A DNA stretch of 64,000 nt from Anaerolineales bacterium (GTDB lineage: Bacteria; Chloroflexota; Anaerolineae; Anaerolineales; Villigracilaceae), in NCBI GenBank assembly GCA_026928255.1, contig JAIXKJ010000003.1, forward strand, positions 1 to 64,000. The letters run 5' to 3'. Under the pieces are notes generated by a model. It did not search any database, was not told the origin of the DNA, and saw only the letters and a program-made list of their open reading frames with translations. A program made the position numbers and the translations under genes. Positions 16,298 to 24,304 of this stretch are shown one piece after another (within the stretch, counting starts at the first letter, position 1; every line of letters begins with the position of its first letter).

Positions 16298-17116
16298 TCA
16301 AGGACGAAAAATATTTTCACGATGAAAGCGTAAATAGGCTTTATGTTTTTCGTCTACTTGCGATAATTTCAAATTGGAGGTAATTCCAAGTATTAACATT
16401 ATGGTTTTGTTTATTCTGTTTGAAATCATAATTTTTCCATTATCTTCAAAACTAATAAATCCCGAATCAAAACAAGAATCTAAATTAGGAAGAAGTAATA
16501 AGCCGTTAAAAATATCTAGCCTTTCCTCATTTGACGAGAAACGCCAAGGTTTTATGTGCGAAGCCTTTAATATTTCAAATTGAGTACAGCCACTTACTGA
16601 ACAGCCTTGCCAATAACTGATTAATAATGTCCTAAATTGCCCTTGCCCAATACGGCTTTGAATAACAGATTCTCGTGTAGTCTCTTGCAGGGTTTCATAT
16701 GAAGGTTTTAATTTTTCTATTTCTTGAAAAATTGTAAGTTTTCTATCTTTTTTTATATCTTGAAAAACCTGAGGTAATGCTTCTGCTAATTCTGGACGTA
16801 AAATCCAAACAAAACCAGATTGGTTATCTGTGCCTAAGAATGGGACGTGCCAGTATCGGACAGTCCCATTTCTTCGGCGAGGCGGTTCTATGAAAGGATA
16901 TTTCTTTAGAATACGTTTTGAAAAATCAGGAATTATTCTGTTGAGAGGGGCGTGATGTTTATAGTTAAGCGCAAAAGCAATATCTCCACCAGAAGCGCCG
17001 TATCCATCTGAGTTAAAAAGAAATGACAGGATTTGGATTACTGGATCAGAAGAAATTTCTTTATTTTGCAAAATCTCTTTCCATAATTCTGGACTTATAT
17101 TTACGCTTTCATTCAT
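16298..17116 (-). CDS. HNH endonuclease-domain protein inserted in the gat operon
   Basis: The 272-residue protein has a C-terminal HNH_2-type nuclease domain (about 155-255): a CSVSGC zinc-like pair, ILKASHIKPW (catalytic His), then NGLLLLPNLDSCFDSGFISF with the Asn and final positions of the ββα-metal fold. The N-terminal half (about 1-140) is a separate helical/winged region of unknown role. The DNA is clearly richer in A and T than its neighbours and uses AT-rich codons. The gene breaks the usual gatA-gatB adjacency, so recent acquisition is likely. It may be a solitary restriction-like (McrA-type) nuclease. No methyltransferase is adjacent. Confidence 0.83.
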   Translation of the reverse strand: MNESVNISPELWKEILQNKEISSDPVIQILSFLFNSDGYGASGGDIAFALNYKHHAPLNRIIPDFSKRILKKYPFIEPPRRRNGTVRYWHVPFLGTDNQSGFVWILRPELAEALPQVFQDIKKDRKLTIFQEIEKLKPSYETLQETTRESVIQSRIGQGQFRTLLISYWQGCSVSGCTQFEILKASHIKPWRFSSNEERLDIFNGLLLLPNLDSCFDSGFISFEDNGKIMISNRINKTIMLILGITSNLKLSQVDEKHKAYLRFHRENIFRP

Positions 17117-17137
17117 AGCAATAGCCTCTGGTCAATA

Positions 17138-18592
17138 TTAAAGCGGTGGTAACTTCTTATGCCAATCCGTAACTTGTTGATAGGCATGGCCGACTTGAAA
17201 CAACGTGGCTTCGTCTAAATGTTTGCCGATGAGTTGCAAGCCGACGGGCATGTCTTTTGAAAACCCGCAGGGGAGGGCTAAGGCTGGCACGCCCGCTGGG
17301 TTTGTGGCGACGGTGTAAATATCGGAGAGATACATTTCGAGCGGGTCGTCGGTTTTTTCGCCAATCTTGAATGCGGTGGTGGGGGAGATTGGGGCGAGTA
17401 AAACGTCGCAGGAAGCAAAAGCAGACTCAAAGTCCCGACGAAGAAGCGTGCGGACTTTTTGCGCCTTCAAGTAATAGGCGTCGTAATATCCCGCAGATAA
17501 AGCGTACGCGCCGAGCATCATCCTGCGTTTGACTTCGTCGCCAAAACCTGCGCGGCGCGTTTGCAGATAAATATCTATCGCGTCTTTTGCGTTTTCTGAA
17601 ACGGACAAACCGAAGCGCGTGCCGTCAAAACGCGCGAGGTTGGAACTGGCTTCGGCGAAAAGCAAAAGATAATAAACTGGCAAGCCGTATTTTGTGTGGG
17701 GAAGCGAGACTTCGTGAATCTCCATGCCGAGTTTTTCGTATTGACGAATCGCTTCTTGAATTGCGGACTCAACGCCCGCGTCCATGCCTGCGACAAAATA
17801 TTCTTTGGGAATGCCGAGTTTCATGCCCTTGACGGGTTTGTTAATTGTTGAAGTGTAATTAGGGACTGGCGACTGGTACGTTGTGCTGTCTTTTTCGTCG
17901 TGACCTGCGATGTGTTCGAGAACCGTCGCGCAATCGTAAGCGTCGCGCGCGAAGGGACCGATTGAATCAAATGAAGAGACCAGAGAGATTAATCCGTAAC
18001 GCGAGACTCGTCCGTAGGTGGGTTTGATTCCCGTAACGCCGCAAAAACTCGCGGGCTGACGAACCGAGCCGCCCGTGTCTTCGCCGATAGCGAAGGTCGC
18101 CAAATTGGCGGACAGCGCCGCGGCGGAGCCGCCGCTCGAACCGCCAGGCACGCGAGTCAAATCCCATGGATTTTTGGTGGCGGGGAACGCAGAATTTTCG
18201 GTGGACGACCCCATGCCGAATTCGTCCATGTTGGTTTTGCCGACGAGAACCGCGCCCGCGTCGTTTAGTTTATTTGTAACGGTGGCGTCGTATTGCGGAA
18301 TGTAGCTTTCCAAAATTTTAGACGAACACGTCGTGCGGACTCCGCGCGTGGAGATGCAATCTTTCATCGCAAACGGAATGCCCGTCAGCGGCGTTACGTT
18401 TTCATTTTTTGCAATGCGTTCGTCAGCTCGCTTCGCTTGTTCCAGCGCGAGTTCGTCCGTAACCGTAACGTAAGATTGGACTTTTGCGTCCGCCTCGCGG
18501 ATGCGTTGAAGAGTCGCCCGCGTCAACTCGACGGAGGAGATTTGTTTGGTAATCAGTAACTGGCGAAGTTCTTGGATGGTGAGATGGTTCAT
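17138..18592 (-). CDS. gatA: Aspartyl/glutamyl-tRNA amidotransferase subunit A
   Basis: GatA releases ammonia from glutamine for the amidation done by GatB. The 484-residue amidase-signature enzyme shows the Ser-cisSer-Lys triad: Lys77 (FAMKDC), the Ser152/153 region in GGSSGGSAAA, and Ser176 in DTGGSVRQP. Length matches the family. No SD is visible before the ATG. The 127-base gap from gatC is filled by heptamer repeats, an odd interruption of an otherwise compact operon. Confidence 0.96.
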   Translation of the reverse strand: MNHLTIQELRQLLITKQISSVELTRATLQRIREADAKVQSYVTVTDELALEQAKRADERIAKNENVTPLTGIPFAMKDCISTRGVRTTCSSKILESYIPQYDATVTNKLNDAGAVLVGKTNMDEFGMGSSTENSAFPATKNPWDLTRVPGGSSGGSAAALSANLATFAIGEDTGGSVRQPASFCGVTGIKPTYGRVSRYGLISLVSSFDSIGPFARDAYDCATVLEHIAGHDEKDSTTYQSPVPNYTSTINKPVKGMKLGIPKEYFVAGMDAGVESAIQEAIRQYEKLGMEIHEVSLPHTKYGLPVYYLLLFAEASSNLARFDGTRFGLSVSENAKDAIDIYLQTRRAGFGDEVKRRMMLGAYALSAGYYDAYYLKAQKVRTLLRRDFESAFASCDVLLAPISPTTAFKIGEKTDDPLEMYLSDIYTVATNPAGVPALALPCGFSKDMPVGLQLIGKHLDEATLFQVGHAYQQVTDWHKKLPPL

Positions 18593-18657
18593 GGTAAATG
18601 GCTCATAGTAAATGAAGGCGATTGGGATTAGGCGATTAGTTGATTAGGAGGCGCTTG

Positions 18658-18706
18658 CCTGACACCTGATACCTGACACCTGACACCTGACACCTGATAC
18701 CTAATC
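18658..18706. repeat. Heptanucleotide tandem array between gatC and gatA
   Basis: Six units of CCTGACA/CCTGATA run without a break from 18658 to 18699, followed by CCTAATC. Flanking sequence at about 18620-18650 also has 7-base GATTAGG-type periodicity. The array lies in the probable gatC-gatA intercistronic mRNA. Confidence 0.85.
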
Positions 18707-18719
18707 ACCTAATTACTAC

Positions 18720-19019
18720 TTACTGCCCCTCCAAAACCGTCAGCACTTTGACATATCCGCCTTCGGAATTTGGCGCGTTCTTCAAAAATTCTTCGCGGCT
18801 CATCGAAGGTTTGACTTCGTCTTCGCGCAGAACATTTTCGGCGTTGGCAAGGTCCGACGCGGGCGGGACGTTTTCCGTGTCCGCTTCATTGAGCAAATTG
18901 AAATAATCAATGATCGAAGAAAATTGTCCGCTGAAAGTTTGCGCTTCTTCTTCGGAGATTCCGAGCCGCACTAAATTGGCGATGTGCTTTACGGTTTGCG
19001 TGTCTATCGTTTGAGTCAT
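18720..19019 (-). CDS. gatC: Aspartyl/glutamyl-tRNA amidotransferase subunit C
   Basis: GatC (99 residues) is the small belt-like subunit that holds GatA and GatB together. TVKHIANLVRLGISEEE near residues 8-24 and the C-terminal DEVKPSMSREEFLKNAP, SEGGYVKVLTVLE are typical. I place the start at 19019 because GAGGATG lies just upstream; an in-frame Met six codons earlier has no SD. It follows aspS by 65 bases. That gap contains an inverted repeat, GAAGGACGGA with its complement, at about 19042-19080. Confidence 0.93.
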   Translation of the reverse strand: MTQTIDTQTVKHIANLVRLGISEEEAQTFSGQFSSIIDYFNLLNEADTENVPPASDLANAENVLREDEVKPSMSREEFLKNAPNSEGGYVKVLTVLEGQ

Positions 19020-19084
19020 GTCATCCTCGCAAAACAAAGGGCGAAGGACGGACGACCTTTGTCTTTGTCTTCCGTCCTTCGTCG

Positions 19085-20848
19085 TTAACTAAATTTGATA
19101 TGCAGTTCTTTCAACTGCTTCGCTTCCACTTCCGACGGCGCGTCCGCCATCACATCGCGCCCGTTTTGATTTTTCGGAAAGGCGATCACTTCGCGGATGT
19201 TTGGCTCGTCCGCCAAGAGCATAATCAAACGGTCAATGCCTGGCGCCATTCCGCCATGCGGCGGCGCGCCGTATTCAAACGCTTCGAGCATGTGACCAAA
19301 CTTCGCCTTAATTTCTTCGTCGCTCAGCCCAAGCATTTGGAACATCTTCATCTGAATGTCGCGGCGATGAATGCGGATCGAACCCGACGCCATCTCGTAG
19401 CCGTTGCAGACCATATCATACGCCTCCGAAAAAACTTCGCCAGGGTTGGTTTCAAACTTCGGCAAGTCTGCCATCTTCGGCATCGTAAACGGATGATGCT
19501 CCGATTCCCACATCTGCGTTTCTTCGTTGAACGCGAAAAATGGAAAGTCCACGATCCACGCGAACGCCATCAAATTTTCATCCGCAAGATTCAATTTATC
19601 GCGGAACCACAAACGCAATCCGCCCAAGACTTTATTAGCGACGGCTTTTGCGTCCGACGCGAAAAGAATCAAATCGCCTTCGCCGAATTGGATTTTAGAT
19701 TTAAGCGACTCGATTTCTTCGGCGGAAATAAACTTCGCCGCGCTTCCTTTCGGACCTTCGGCAGTCAGCGTCAACGTCGGCATTCCCTTCGCCCCAAACG
19801 ATTTGGCGACTTCCGTCAGCGCGTCAATCTCCTTGCGCGACATGCCCGCGGAATTCGGCGCGACGATACATTTAATCACGCCGCCGTTTTCCAACGCGGA
19901 CTGAAAGACTTTGAATTCGCTCTTCGCAAAAACGTCGGAGACGTCTTGTAATTCCATGCCGAAGCGCAAATCGGGTTTGTCCGTGCCGTATTTTTCCAGC
20001 GCTTCGCGGTAGGGAATCTTCTTCCACGGCGCGGACAACAAACGCTTATTCGGCGCGACAGCGGGAATCATTTCCGTGTATAAATTTTCGACCAATTGCA
20101 ACACGTCGTCGCGGTGGACGAAGGACATCTCCAAGTCGAGTTGCGTAAATTCGGGCTGACGGTCGCCGCGCAAATCTTCGTCGCGGAAGCAGCGCGCAAT
20201 CTGGAAATATTTGTCCATGCCCGCGACCATCAGCAATTGCTTCAACTGCTGCGGCGATTGCGGCAGCGCGTAGAACTGTCCAGGAAACAGCCGCGAGGGG
20301 ACGAGATAATCGCGCGCGCCTTCGGGCGTCGCCTTGAACATGATCGGCGTTTCAATTTCGATGAAGCCTTGCGCGTCCAAATAGTCGCGCATAAACTTGA
20401 CGACTTTATGGCGCAAGATCATGTTGTGAGTCAAACGCTCGCGGCGCAAATCGAGGTAGCGATATTTGAGGCGCGTGTTTTCGTCGGGCAGGTCCGCGTC
20501 CGAGCTGATCATAAACGGCAGCGTTTTGGCGGGGTTGAGCGCGGTCACTTTTTGCGCGATGATTTCAACGTCGCCCGTTGCCATGTTCGGGTTGGCGTTT
20601 CCTTCGGGGCGTTTCTGCACCGCGCCTTCGATTTGCAAAACCCACTCAAAGCGGACGTTGGCGACCAAGTCCAGTGTTTCTTGCGGCAGATTCGGATTGA
20701 TAGTAATTTGCACGACTCCCGAACGGTCGCGCAAATCGAAGAACGCCACGCCGCCGTGATCGCGCCGACGGTTGACCCAGCCCGAAACGGTAACGGTCTG
20801 TCCCGCGTGCGCGGCGCGTAATTCTCCGCAAGTGTGTGTTCGATACAT
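19085..20848 (-). CDS. aspS: Aspartyl-tRNA synthetase, bacterial type
   Basis: AspRS charges tRNA-Asp. The 587-residue bacterial-type enzyme has the OB-fold (GWVNRRRDHGGVAFFDLRDR near residues 20-39), a class II core with FRDEDLRGDRQPEFTQLD, an inserted GAD domain (about 290-420), and motif 3 APGIDRLIMLLADEPNIREV. The C-terminus DVMADAPSEVEAKQL is typical. The start is ATG 20848, preceded by GGAG at six-base spacing. The open frame continues upstream, but only through a repeat element. As first gene of aspS-gatC-gatA-(HNH)-gatB-asnS it groups Asp, Asn and Gln charging functions. Confidence 0.96.
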   Translation of the reverse strand: MYRTHTCGELRAAHAGQTVTVSGWVNRRRDHGGVAFFDLRDRSGVVQITINPNLPQETLDLVANVRFEWVLQIEGAVQKRPEGNANPNMATGDVEIIAQKVTALNPAKTLPFMISSDADLPDENTRLKYRYLDLRRERLTHNMILRHKVVKFMRDYLDAQGFIEIETPIMFKATPEGARDYLVPSRLFPGQFYALPQSPQQLKQLLMVAGMDKYFQIARCFRDEDLRGDRQPEFTQLDLEMSFVHRDDVLQLVENLYTEMIPAVAPNKRLLSAPWKKIPYREALEKYGTDKPDLRFGMELQDVSDVFAKSEFKVFQSALENGGVIKCIVAPNSAGMSRKEIDALTEVAKSFGAKGMPTLTLTAEGPKGSAAKFISAEEIESLKSKIQFGEGDLILFASDAKAVANKVLGGLRLWFRDKLNLADENLMAFAWIVDFPFFAFNEETQMWESEHHPFTMPKMADLPKFETNPGEVFSEAYDMVCNGYEMASGSIRIHRRDIQMKMFQMLGLSDEEIKAKFGHMLEAFEYGAPPHGGMAPGIDRLIMLLADEPNIREVIAFPKNQNGRDVMADAPSEVEAKQLKELHIKFS

Positions 20849-20868
20849 AAAAGTCTCCATGATGTCTA

Positions 20869-20952
20869 TGTCATTCTGAGCCGCGCTTTTGTTTTTGCGG
20901 CGAAGAATCTCTGTGATTATTTTAGAGACTCTTCGCTTCGCTCGCAATGACA
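20869..20952. repeat. Dispersed inverted-repeat element upstream of aspS
   Basis: TGTCATTCTGAGC...GCGAAGAATCTCT at the left is mirrored by AGAGACTCTTCGC...GCTCGCAATGACA at the right, separated by about 11 bases. It belongs to the TGTCATT-type repeat family also seen near 50547 and 62545. It sits between the terminator at 20963-21000 and aspS, so it forms most of the aspS upstream region. Confidence 0.75.
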
Positions 20953-20962
20953 TAAAAATAAT

Positions 20963-21000
20963 ATAAAAAAATCGCCCGTCGCGTTTGCGTCGGGCGATTT
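20963..21000 (-). terminator. Strong intrinsic terminator (minus strand)
   Basis: Read on the minus strand, AAATCGCCCG (20991-21000) pairs with CGGGCGATTT (20969-20978), extended by CGC/GCG after a mismatch, with an AAAC loop and a run of seven T. It ends the small unit that starts at the 21117-21125 promoter. Confidence 0.85.
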
Positions 21001-21019
21001 GATTTAACTCGCAGTTTCG

Positions 21020-21106
21020 TCAACCAGCAACGCTTCGCCCAACGATGGAAAAATCGTCGTTATTATCGTTACTGTTGCGATTGGCAAATTGGATGCGGGT
21101 GTACAT
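21020..21106 (-). CDS. Possible 28-residue small protein or sRNA unit
   Basis: A 28-codon frame, beginning MYTRIQFANRNSNDNN, sits between an extended -10 (TGCTATAAT, 10 bases before the ATG) and the strong terminator at 20963-21000. Promoter to terminator is only about 140 bases. Either a tiny Asn/Asp-rich protein translated from a nearly leaderless mRNA or a non-coding small RNA fits. I do not recognise it. A T-box leader for aspS was considered and rejected, since no conserved T-box sequence is present. The existence of a transcription unit is more certain than coding. Confidence 0.35.
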   Translation of the reverse strand: MYTRIQFANRNSNDNNDDFSIVGRSVAG

Positions 21107-21116
21107 CGTGGCGCGG

Positions 21117-21125
21117 ATTATAGCA
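21117..21125 (-). promoter_or_regulatory. Extended -10 for the small unit upstream of aspS
   Basis: Minus-strand TGCTATAAT is a perfect hexamer with TGn. It lies just inside the 3' flank of the CsbD-like gene and points toward the terminator at 20963-21000. Confidence 0.6.
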
Positions 21126-21133
21126 CAAAGTCT

Positions 21134-21382
21134 TTAATTTGCCAGCGATTCGACCACGCTGCGCGCGCGGACGTACGCCGTCCAACGCCGATTCACTTCG
21201 TCGCGGGCTTCGATGCGCGTATATCCATATTTGACTTGCAGAATGGTCAAAAATTTGTCCAACTTGTCTTCCGCCTTGTCCACTTTTTTGAGGTCGTGTT
21301 CGGCGATGAGACTCCACCATTCCGTAGATTGTCCGCGAATCAATTTCCATTTTTGGTCGAATTTCGTTTTCGGTTTTTGCAT
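21134..21382 (-). CDS. CsbD-like stress protein
   Basis: This 82-residue soluble protein resembles the CsbD family: a KWKLIRGQSTEWW opening, an LDKFLTILQVKYGYTRIEA core (compare LQ-RYGYSKEEA in the family), and a final EVNRRW. CsbD proteins are general-stress proteins with no known biochemical activity. The start ATG has an AGGAG SD and a TATACT hexamer upstream (about 21400, minus). It is slightly longer than typical CsbD (about 65 residues), with a short C-terminal tail. The family call is by eye and moderate. Confidence 0.6.
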   Translation of the reverse strand: MQKPKTKFDQKWKLIRGQSTEWWSLIAEHDLKKVDKAEDKLDKFLTILQVKYGYTRIEARDEVNRRWTAYVRARSVVESLAN

Positions 21383-21570
21383 CGTGCGCTCCTAGAAGAG
21401 TATAAAGATTTGCGACTCGGTCGGAGTTTTCAAGATTTCGTTTCACGCATATTCCCCCGAAAAATAGGCAGAACAAAATTGTCAAACTCTTTCGTTTTCA
21501 TTGTACTACGTTGTCTTGCGCGTCGAACAGAAAATAGGGAATTTTTTAAGGTAGTTTACGAGATTGAAAA

Positions 21571-23856
21571 TTAGCCTAAATCTTCGCGCCAGCCGGCCAG
21601 CGCCGCAAAAGCCAGCGCGGGAGTCGCGTTGCCTTGCCTTCCGGAATTCCAAGTAACGGTCAACTCGCGTTTGGCGCGGGTGATGCCGACGTACAACAAA
21701 CGCAGACGTTCTTTAACATAATCCAATCGCGCGCGTTGCGTCGCCGCGCCTTCTTCGTACCAGCGAAATTCGTCGTTAATTTCGAGCGCGCCCAACTGCG
21801 CCAGCGCTTCCGCTTCGAGATTTAACTTTCCGCGCGCGAACCATTTTTCTGACATAAATTGGTCGTTGTCCTCGCCCGCCGGAAAATCGTAATTGTTGAC
21901 CGACGTCAAATAAACGCGGTCCCACTCCAAACCCTTCGCCTTGTGCATGGTCGCCACCACAACGCGCCCGCGATATTTTTCAGGGTCGAAGCCGCTGTCG
22001 TCTTCGGCAAAGCCGATGAAGCGCCGCTGATTTTTGGCGATGACTCCCAACTCCGCGCTCAATTCGGGCAGCCGCCAATCGGATTGTTCGTCGGCGACGG
22101 AGCGCAAAATCAGCGCCAGTTTGTTCGCCAGCGCCAAGTCGGCGGCTTCGCTGAAAACGTCTTGCGCGAGCGTCAGAGTCAACTGATCAATGGGCAGCGA
22201 GACGGCGCTCAGCCAACGGCGGACGACGACGCGAAAGGCGCTTAACTCTTCGACGATTTGCGGCGGCTCAGACTCAGCCAAAGCGGACAGCCAATCTTCG
22301 GCGGGGCGCGGCGCGATGAAATTTTCCACGCGCCCGACTTTACGCAAAAGCGCGTTTGCGCGTTCGAGCAAGGCGCTGTTCTCTAATTCCCGATTTTCTT
22401 CTTCGCTGTCTTCCGTTTCTTTTGCCTCTTTGTCTTGACCGCGCCAATCTCTGCGCCAAACTTGATAGGCTTTCGCCAACTTTCCCGCGTTGCCCGGCTC
22501 GGCTAAATAAGTCAGCAAATGGCTTAACGCGCCAGCCGTTACCCGCGTTTCGTAAGAGGAATTCATCAACTCAATCGGTTCGACGCCCAAATGGCGCAAC
22601 GCGCCGACTAACTCCACGCCGCGTTTATTGCGTGGGACGAGGACGGCGACCGTCGGCTGTTCGTTGACGGGGAGTTCGGCGAACGAATCCAAATAATTTT
22701 TGACGGATTTGGCGACGGCGTCGAGTTCTTGTTCGGGCGTGTATTTTGTGGCGATGAACTTCACCGCGTTTGGGTCGTCGGGCGGGTTGACGGGCAAATA
22801 GCCCTCAGGCACGAGTTCGATGTGCGGCAGGGAAAGCGCCGTCCGCGCTGGCTCGTTGGGGAAATCTGTCATTACCCAATCCATCAAGAAGTTGGCGGCT
22901 TGCAAAATGGAGTGTTGCGAACGCCCGGATTCGGGCATTTCTTCGCTGCGGTTCTCGCGGATGAATCCGCGCAGGAGTTCGGGGTCGGCGGTGGTGAAGG
23001 TTTCAAAGATGGCTTGGTTCGGGTCGCCGACGCGCACCCAGTTGCCGTTTTCGCCGCAGAGCAAACGCAAAATGCGCTCTTGCGTCAGGCTGGAATCTTG
23101 GGCTTCGTCTTCCAAGATAAACGGGTAGCGATAGCGCAAACGCGCGAGGAAGTCGTCGTCGCTTTCGAGCAGAGTCAGCGCGAGACGAATCAAATCGTCG
23201 AAGTCCGCCGCGCCGCGATAGGCGAGAGCGCGTTGATAGTCGGCGTAGACGGCGCAGCTGAATTCCGCCAAAGGCAGCGGCGCAGGAGCGGCGTCGAGTT
23301 TGAGGCGCAGGCTTTCGGGAGTCAGCAGGCGGTTCTTCGCCGAAGAAATGAAGGCCTTGACGATGCCGTCTAGCGTTTCGGGCAGGTCTTTTCGTTTGAC
23401 CCAATCTAATTTAGACGTTTCTAGCGCGGGGTCCAGGTACTCGTCTAATGAGTGACTCGCCAGCCAGGCGCGCACCGCTTCGCCGCGAATGCGCGTTGAC
23501 TCGAGTTCGTCTATGATGCTGAAGCGTTCTTCTAATCCGACTTTGGACGGCTTCTCGCGGACGATTTCGTGCGCCAGCGCGTGCAGCGTGCGGACGCGGT
23601 ATTTGTAAAGCGAAAGCAGCGGGTCGTCGAAGAAGCGTTTGATGCGCGCCTCGAAGTTGTCCACCGCCGAGTTGACCAGCGTAACGATGAGGATTTCTTG
23701 GTCGCTGGCGAGTCGCCCTTGTTGAATCAACTGCGCCGCCAATGCCGAGAGGACCTGCGTTTTGCCGGCGCCCGGCACGGCGGCAATGCCGAGTCGTCCG
23801 CCGTGGTAGCGCAGGATTTTTTCTTGCGAGGGGCGAGGGATGAAAGAGAGCAACAT
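21571..23856 (-). CDS. UvrD/PcrA-family (SF1A) DNA helicase
   Basis: This 761-residue ATP-dependent 3'-5' helicase acts in DNA repair or restart. Motif I PGAGKT is at 28-33; AFDDLIRLALTLLE-like helix and EDEAQDSSLTQ (motif II) near 235; VGDPNQAIFETF (motif III) near 275; TMHKAKGLEWDRVYLTS (motif V) near 625; LLYVGITRAKRELTVTW (motif VI) near 725. It lacks a C-terminal nuclease domain. The start is probably ATG 23856. A TGCGATAAT element lies 11 bases before it and no SD is present. A RecB/Cas4-like nuclease is encoded 39 kb away at 62.7 kb. Confidence 0.9.
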   Translation of the reverse strand: MLLSFIPRPSQEKILRYHGGRLGIAAVPGAGKTQVLSALAAQLIQQGRLASDQEILIVTLVNSAVDNFEARIKRFFDDPLLSLYKYRVRTLHALAHEIVREKPSKVGLEERFSIIDELESTRIRGEAVRAWLASHSLDEYLDPALETSKLDWVKRKDLPETLDGIVKAFISSAKNRLLTPESLRLKLDAAPAPLPLAEFSCAVYADYQRALAYRGAADFDDLIRLALTLLESDDDFLARLRYRYPFILEDEAQDSSLTQERILRLLCGENGNWVRVGDPNQAIFETFTTADPELLRGFIRENRSEEMPESGRSQHSILQAANFLMDWVMTDFPNEPARTALSLPHIELVPEGYLPVNPPDDPNAVKFIATKYTPEQELDAVAKSVKNYLDSFAELPVNEQPTVAVLVPRNKRGVELVGALRHLGVEPIELMNSSYETRVTAGALSHLLTYLAEPGNAGKLAKAYQVWRRDWRGQDKEAKETEDSEEENRELENSALLERANALLRKVGRVENFIAPRPAEDWLSALAESEPPQIVEELSAFRVVVRRWLSAVSLPIDQLTLTLAQDVFSEAADLALANKLALILRSVADEQSDWRLPELSAELGVIAKNQRRFIGFAEDDSGFDPEKYRGRVVVATMHKAKGLEWDRVYLTSVNNYDFPAGEDNDQFMSEKWFARGKLNLEAEALAQLGALEINDEFRWYEEGAATQRARLDYVKERLRLLYVGITRAKRELTVTWNSGRQGNATPALAFAALAGWREDLG

Positions 23857-23992
23857 AAGCGCTTTCAATTATCGCATAATATTGAGGAAAATATAAATCG
23901 GATTATGAAGAGCGTTTGACGCGCGACGCGAATGAAAAATCCGCTTTCATAAATTTCAAATTCCCGCTACAATTAAATCAAAGGAGAAAACA

Positions 23993-24271
23993 ATGAACAC
24001 TGTCGCTCAAGTTTTTTTATATCTTGGACTCTTCGTCCGCGCGTTGGGGTTTTTGCTCTTGGGGTACGGCGCGGCGCGCTTCACGCTTGACGCTTATTAC
24101 AAAGGCGTTTGGCAGACTCAAGTCGCGTTGGCGTTGGGCTTCTTTTTTCTGCTGGTCGGGCTGACGAAACATTCCAGCCCCGCTTCGATGGGTCTCTTCG
24201 CTTTCGGCGCGGGCGCGGCGTTGGTCATGCAGTTTATGGGGAAGAAGGAAGAAAAGAAGAAAGAAGAATAA
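23993..24271 (+). CDS. Small three-TM membrane protein
   Basis: This 92-residue protein has three hydrophobic segments (about 8-30, 42-60 and 65-82) and a highly charged C-terminal tail rich in Lys and Glu. AAAGGAG precedes the ATG by six bases. It stands alone, divergent from the helicase and convergent with the methyltransferase, with a strong terminator directly after the stop. No family was recognised. Confidence 0.7.
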   Translation: MNTVAQVFLYLGLFVRALGFLLLGYGAARFTLDAYYKGVWQTQVALALGFFFLLVGLTKHSSPASMGLFAFGAGAALVMQFMGKKEEKKKEE

Positions 24272-24274
24272 AAT

Positions 24275-24304
24275 AAAGAGGCTTGGCGCGAGTCAAGCCT
24301 CTTT
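24275..24304. terminator. Bidirectional terminator
   Basis: AAAGAGGCTTG (24275-24285) pairs with CAAGCCTCTTT (24294-24304). A-rich sequence on one side and TTTATAATTT on the other let it serve both the membrane-protein gene and the convergent methyltransferase gene, whose stop overlaps it. Confidence 0.85.

Noticed and set aside
18658..18706. CRISPR array
   Set aside because: The units are 7 bases with no spacers, so this is a simple tandem repeat. No cas genes are present.
20849..20953. Longer N-terminus for aspS
   Set aside because: The extension runs through the TGTCATT-type repeat element and lacks an SD; ATG 20848 has GGAG at good spacing.
20849..21133. T-box riboswitch controlling aspS
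   Set aside because: A terminator is present but the conserved T-box sequence and stem I pattern are absent, and a repeat element separates it from aspS.
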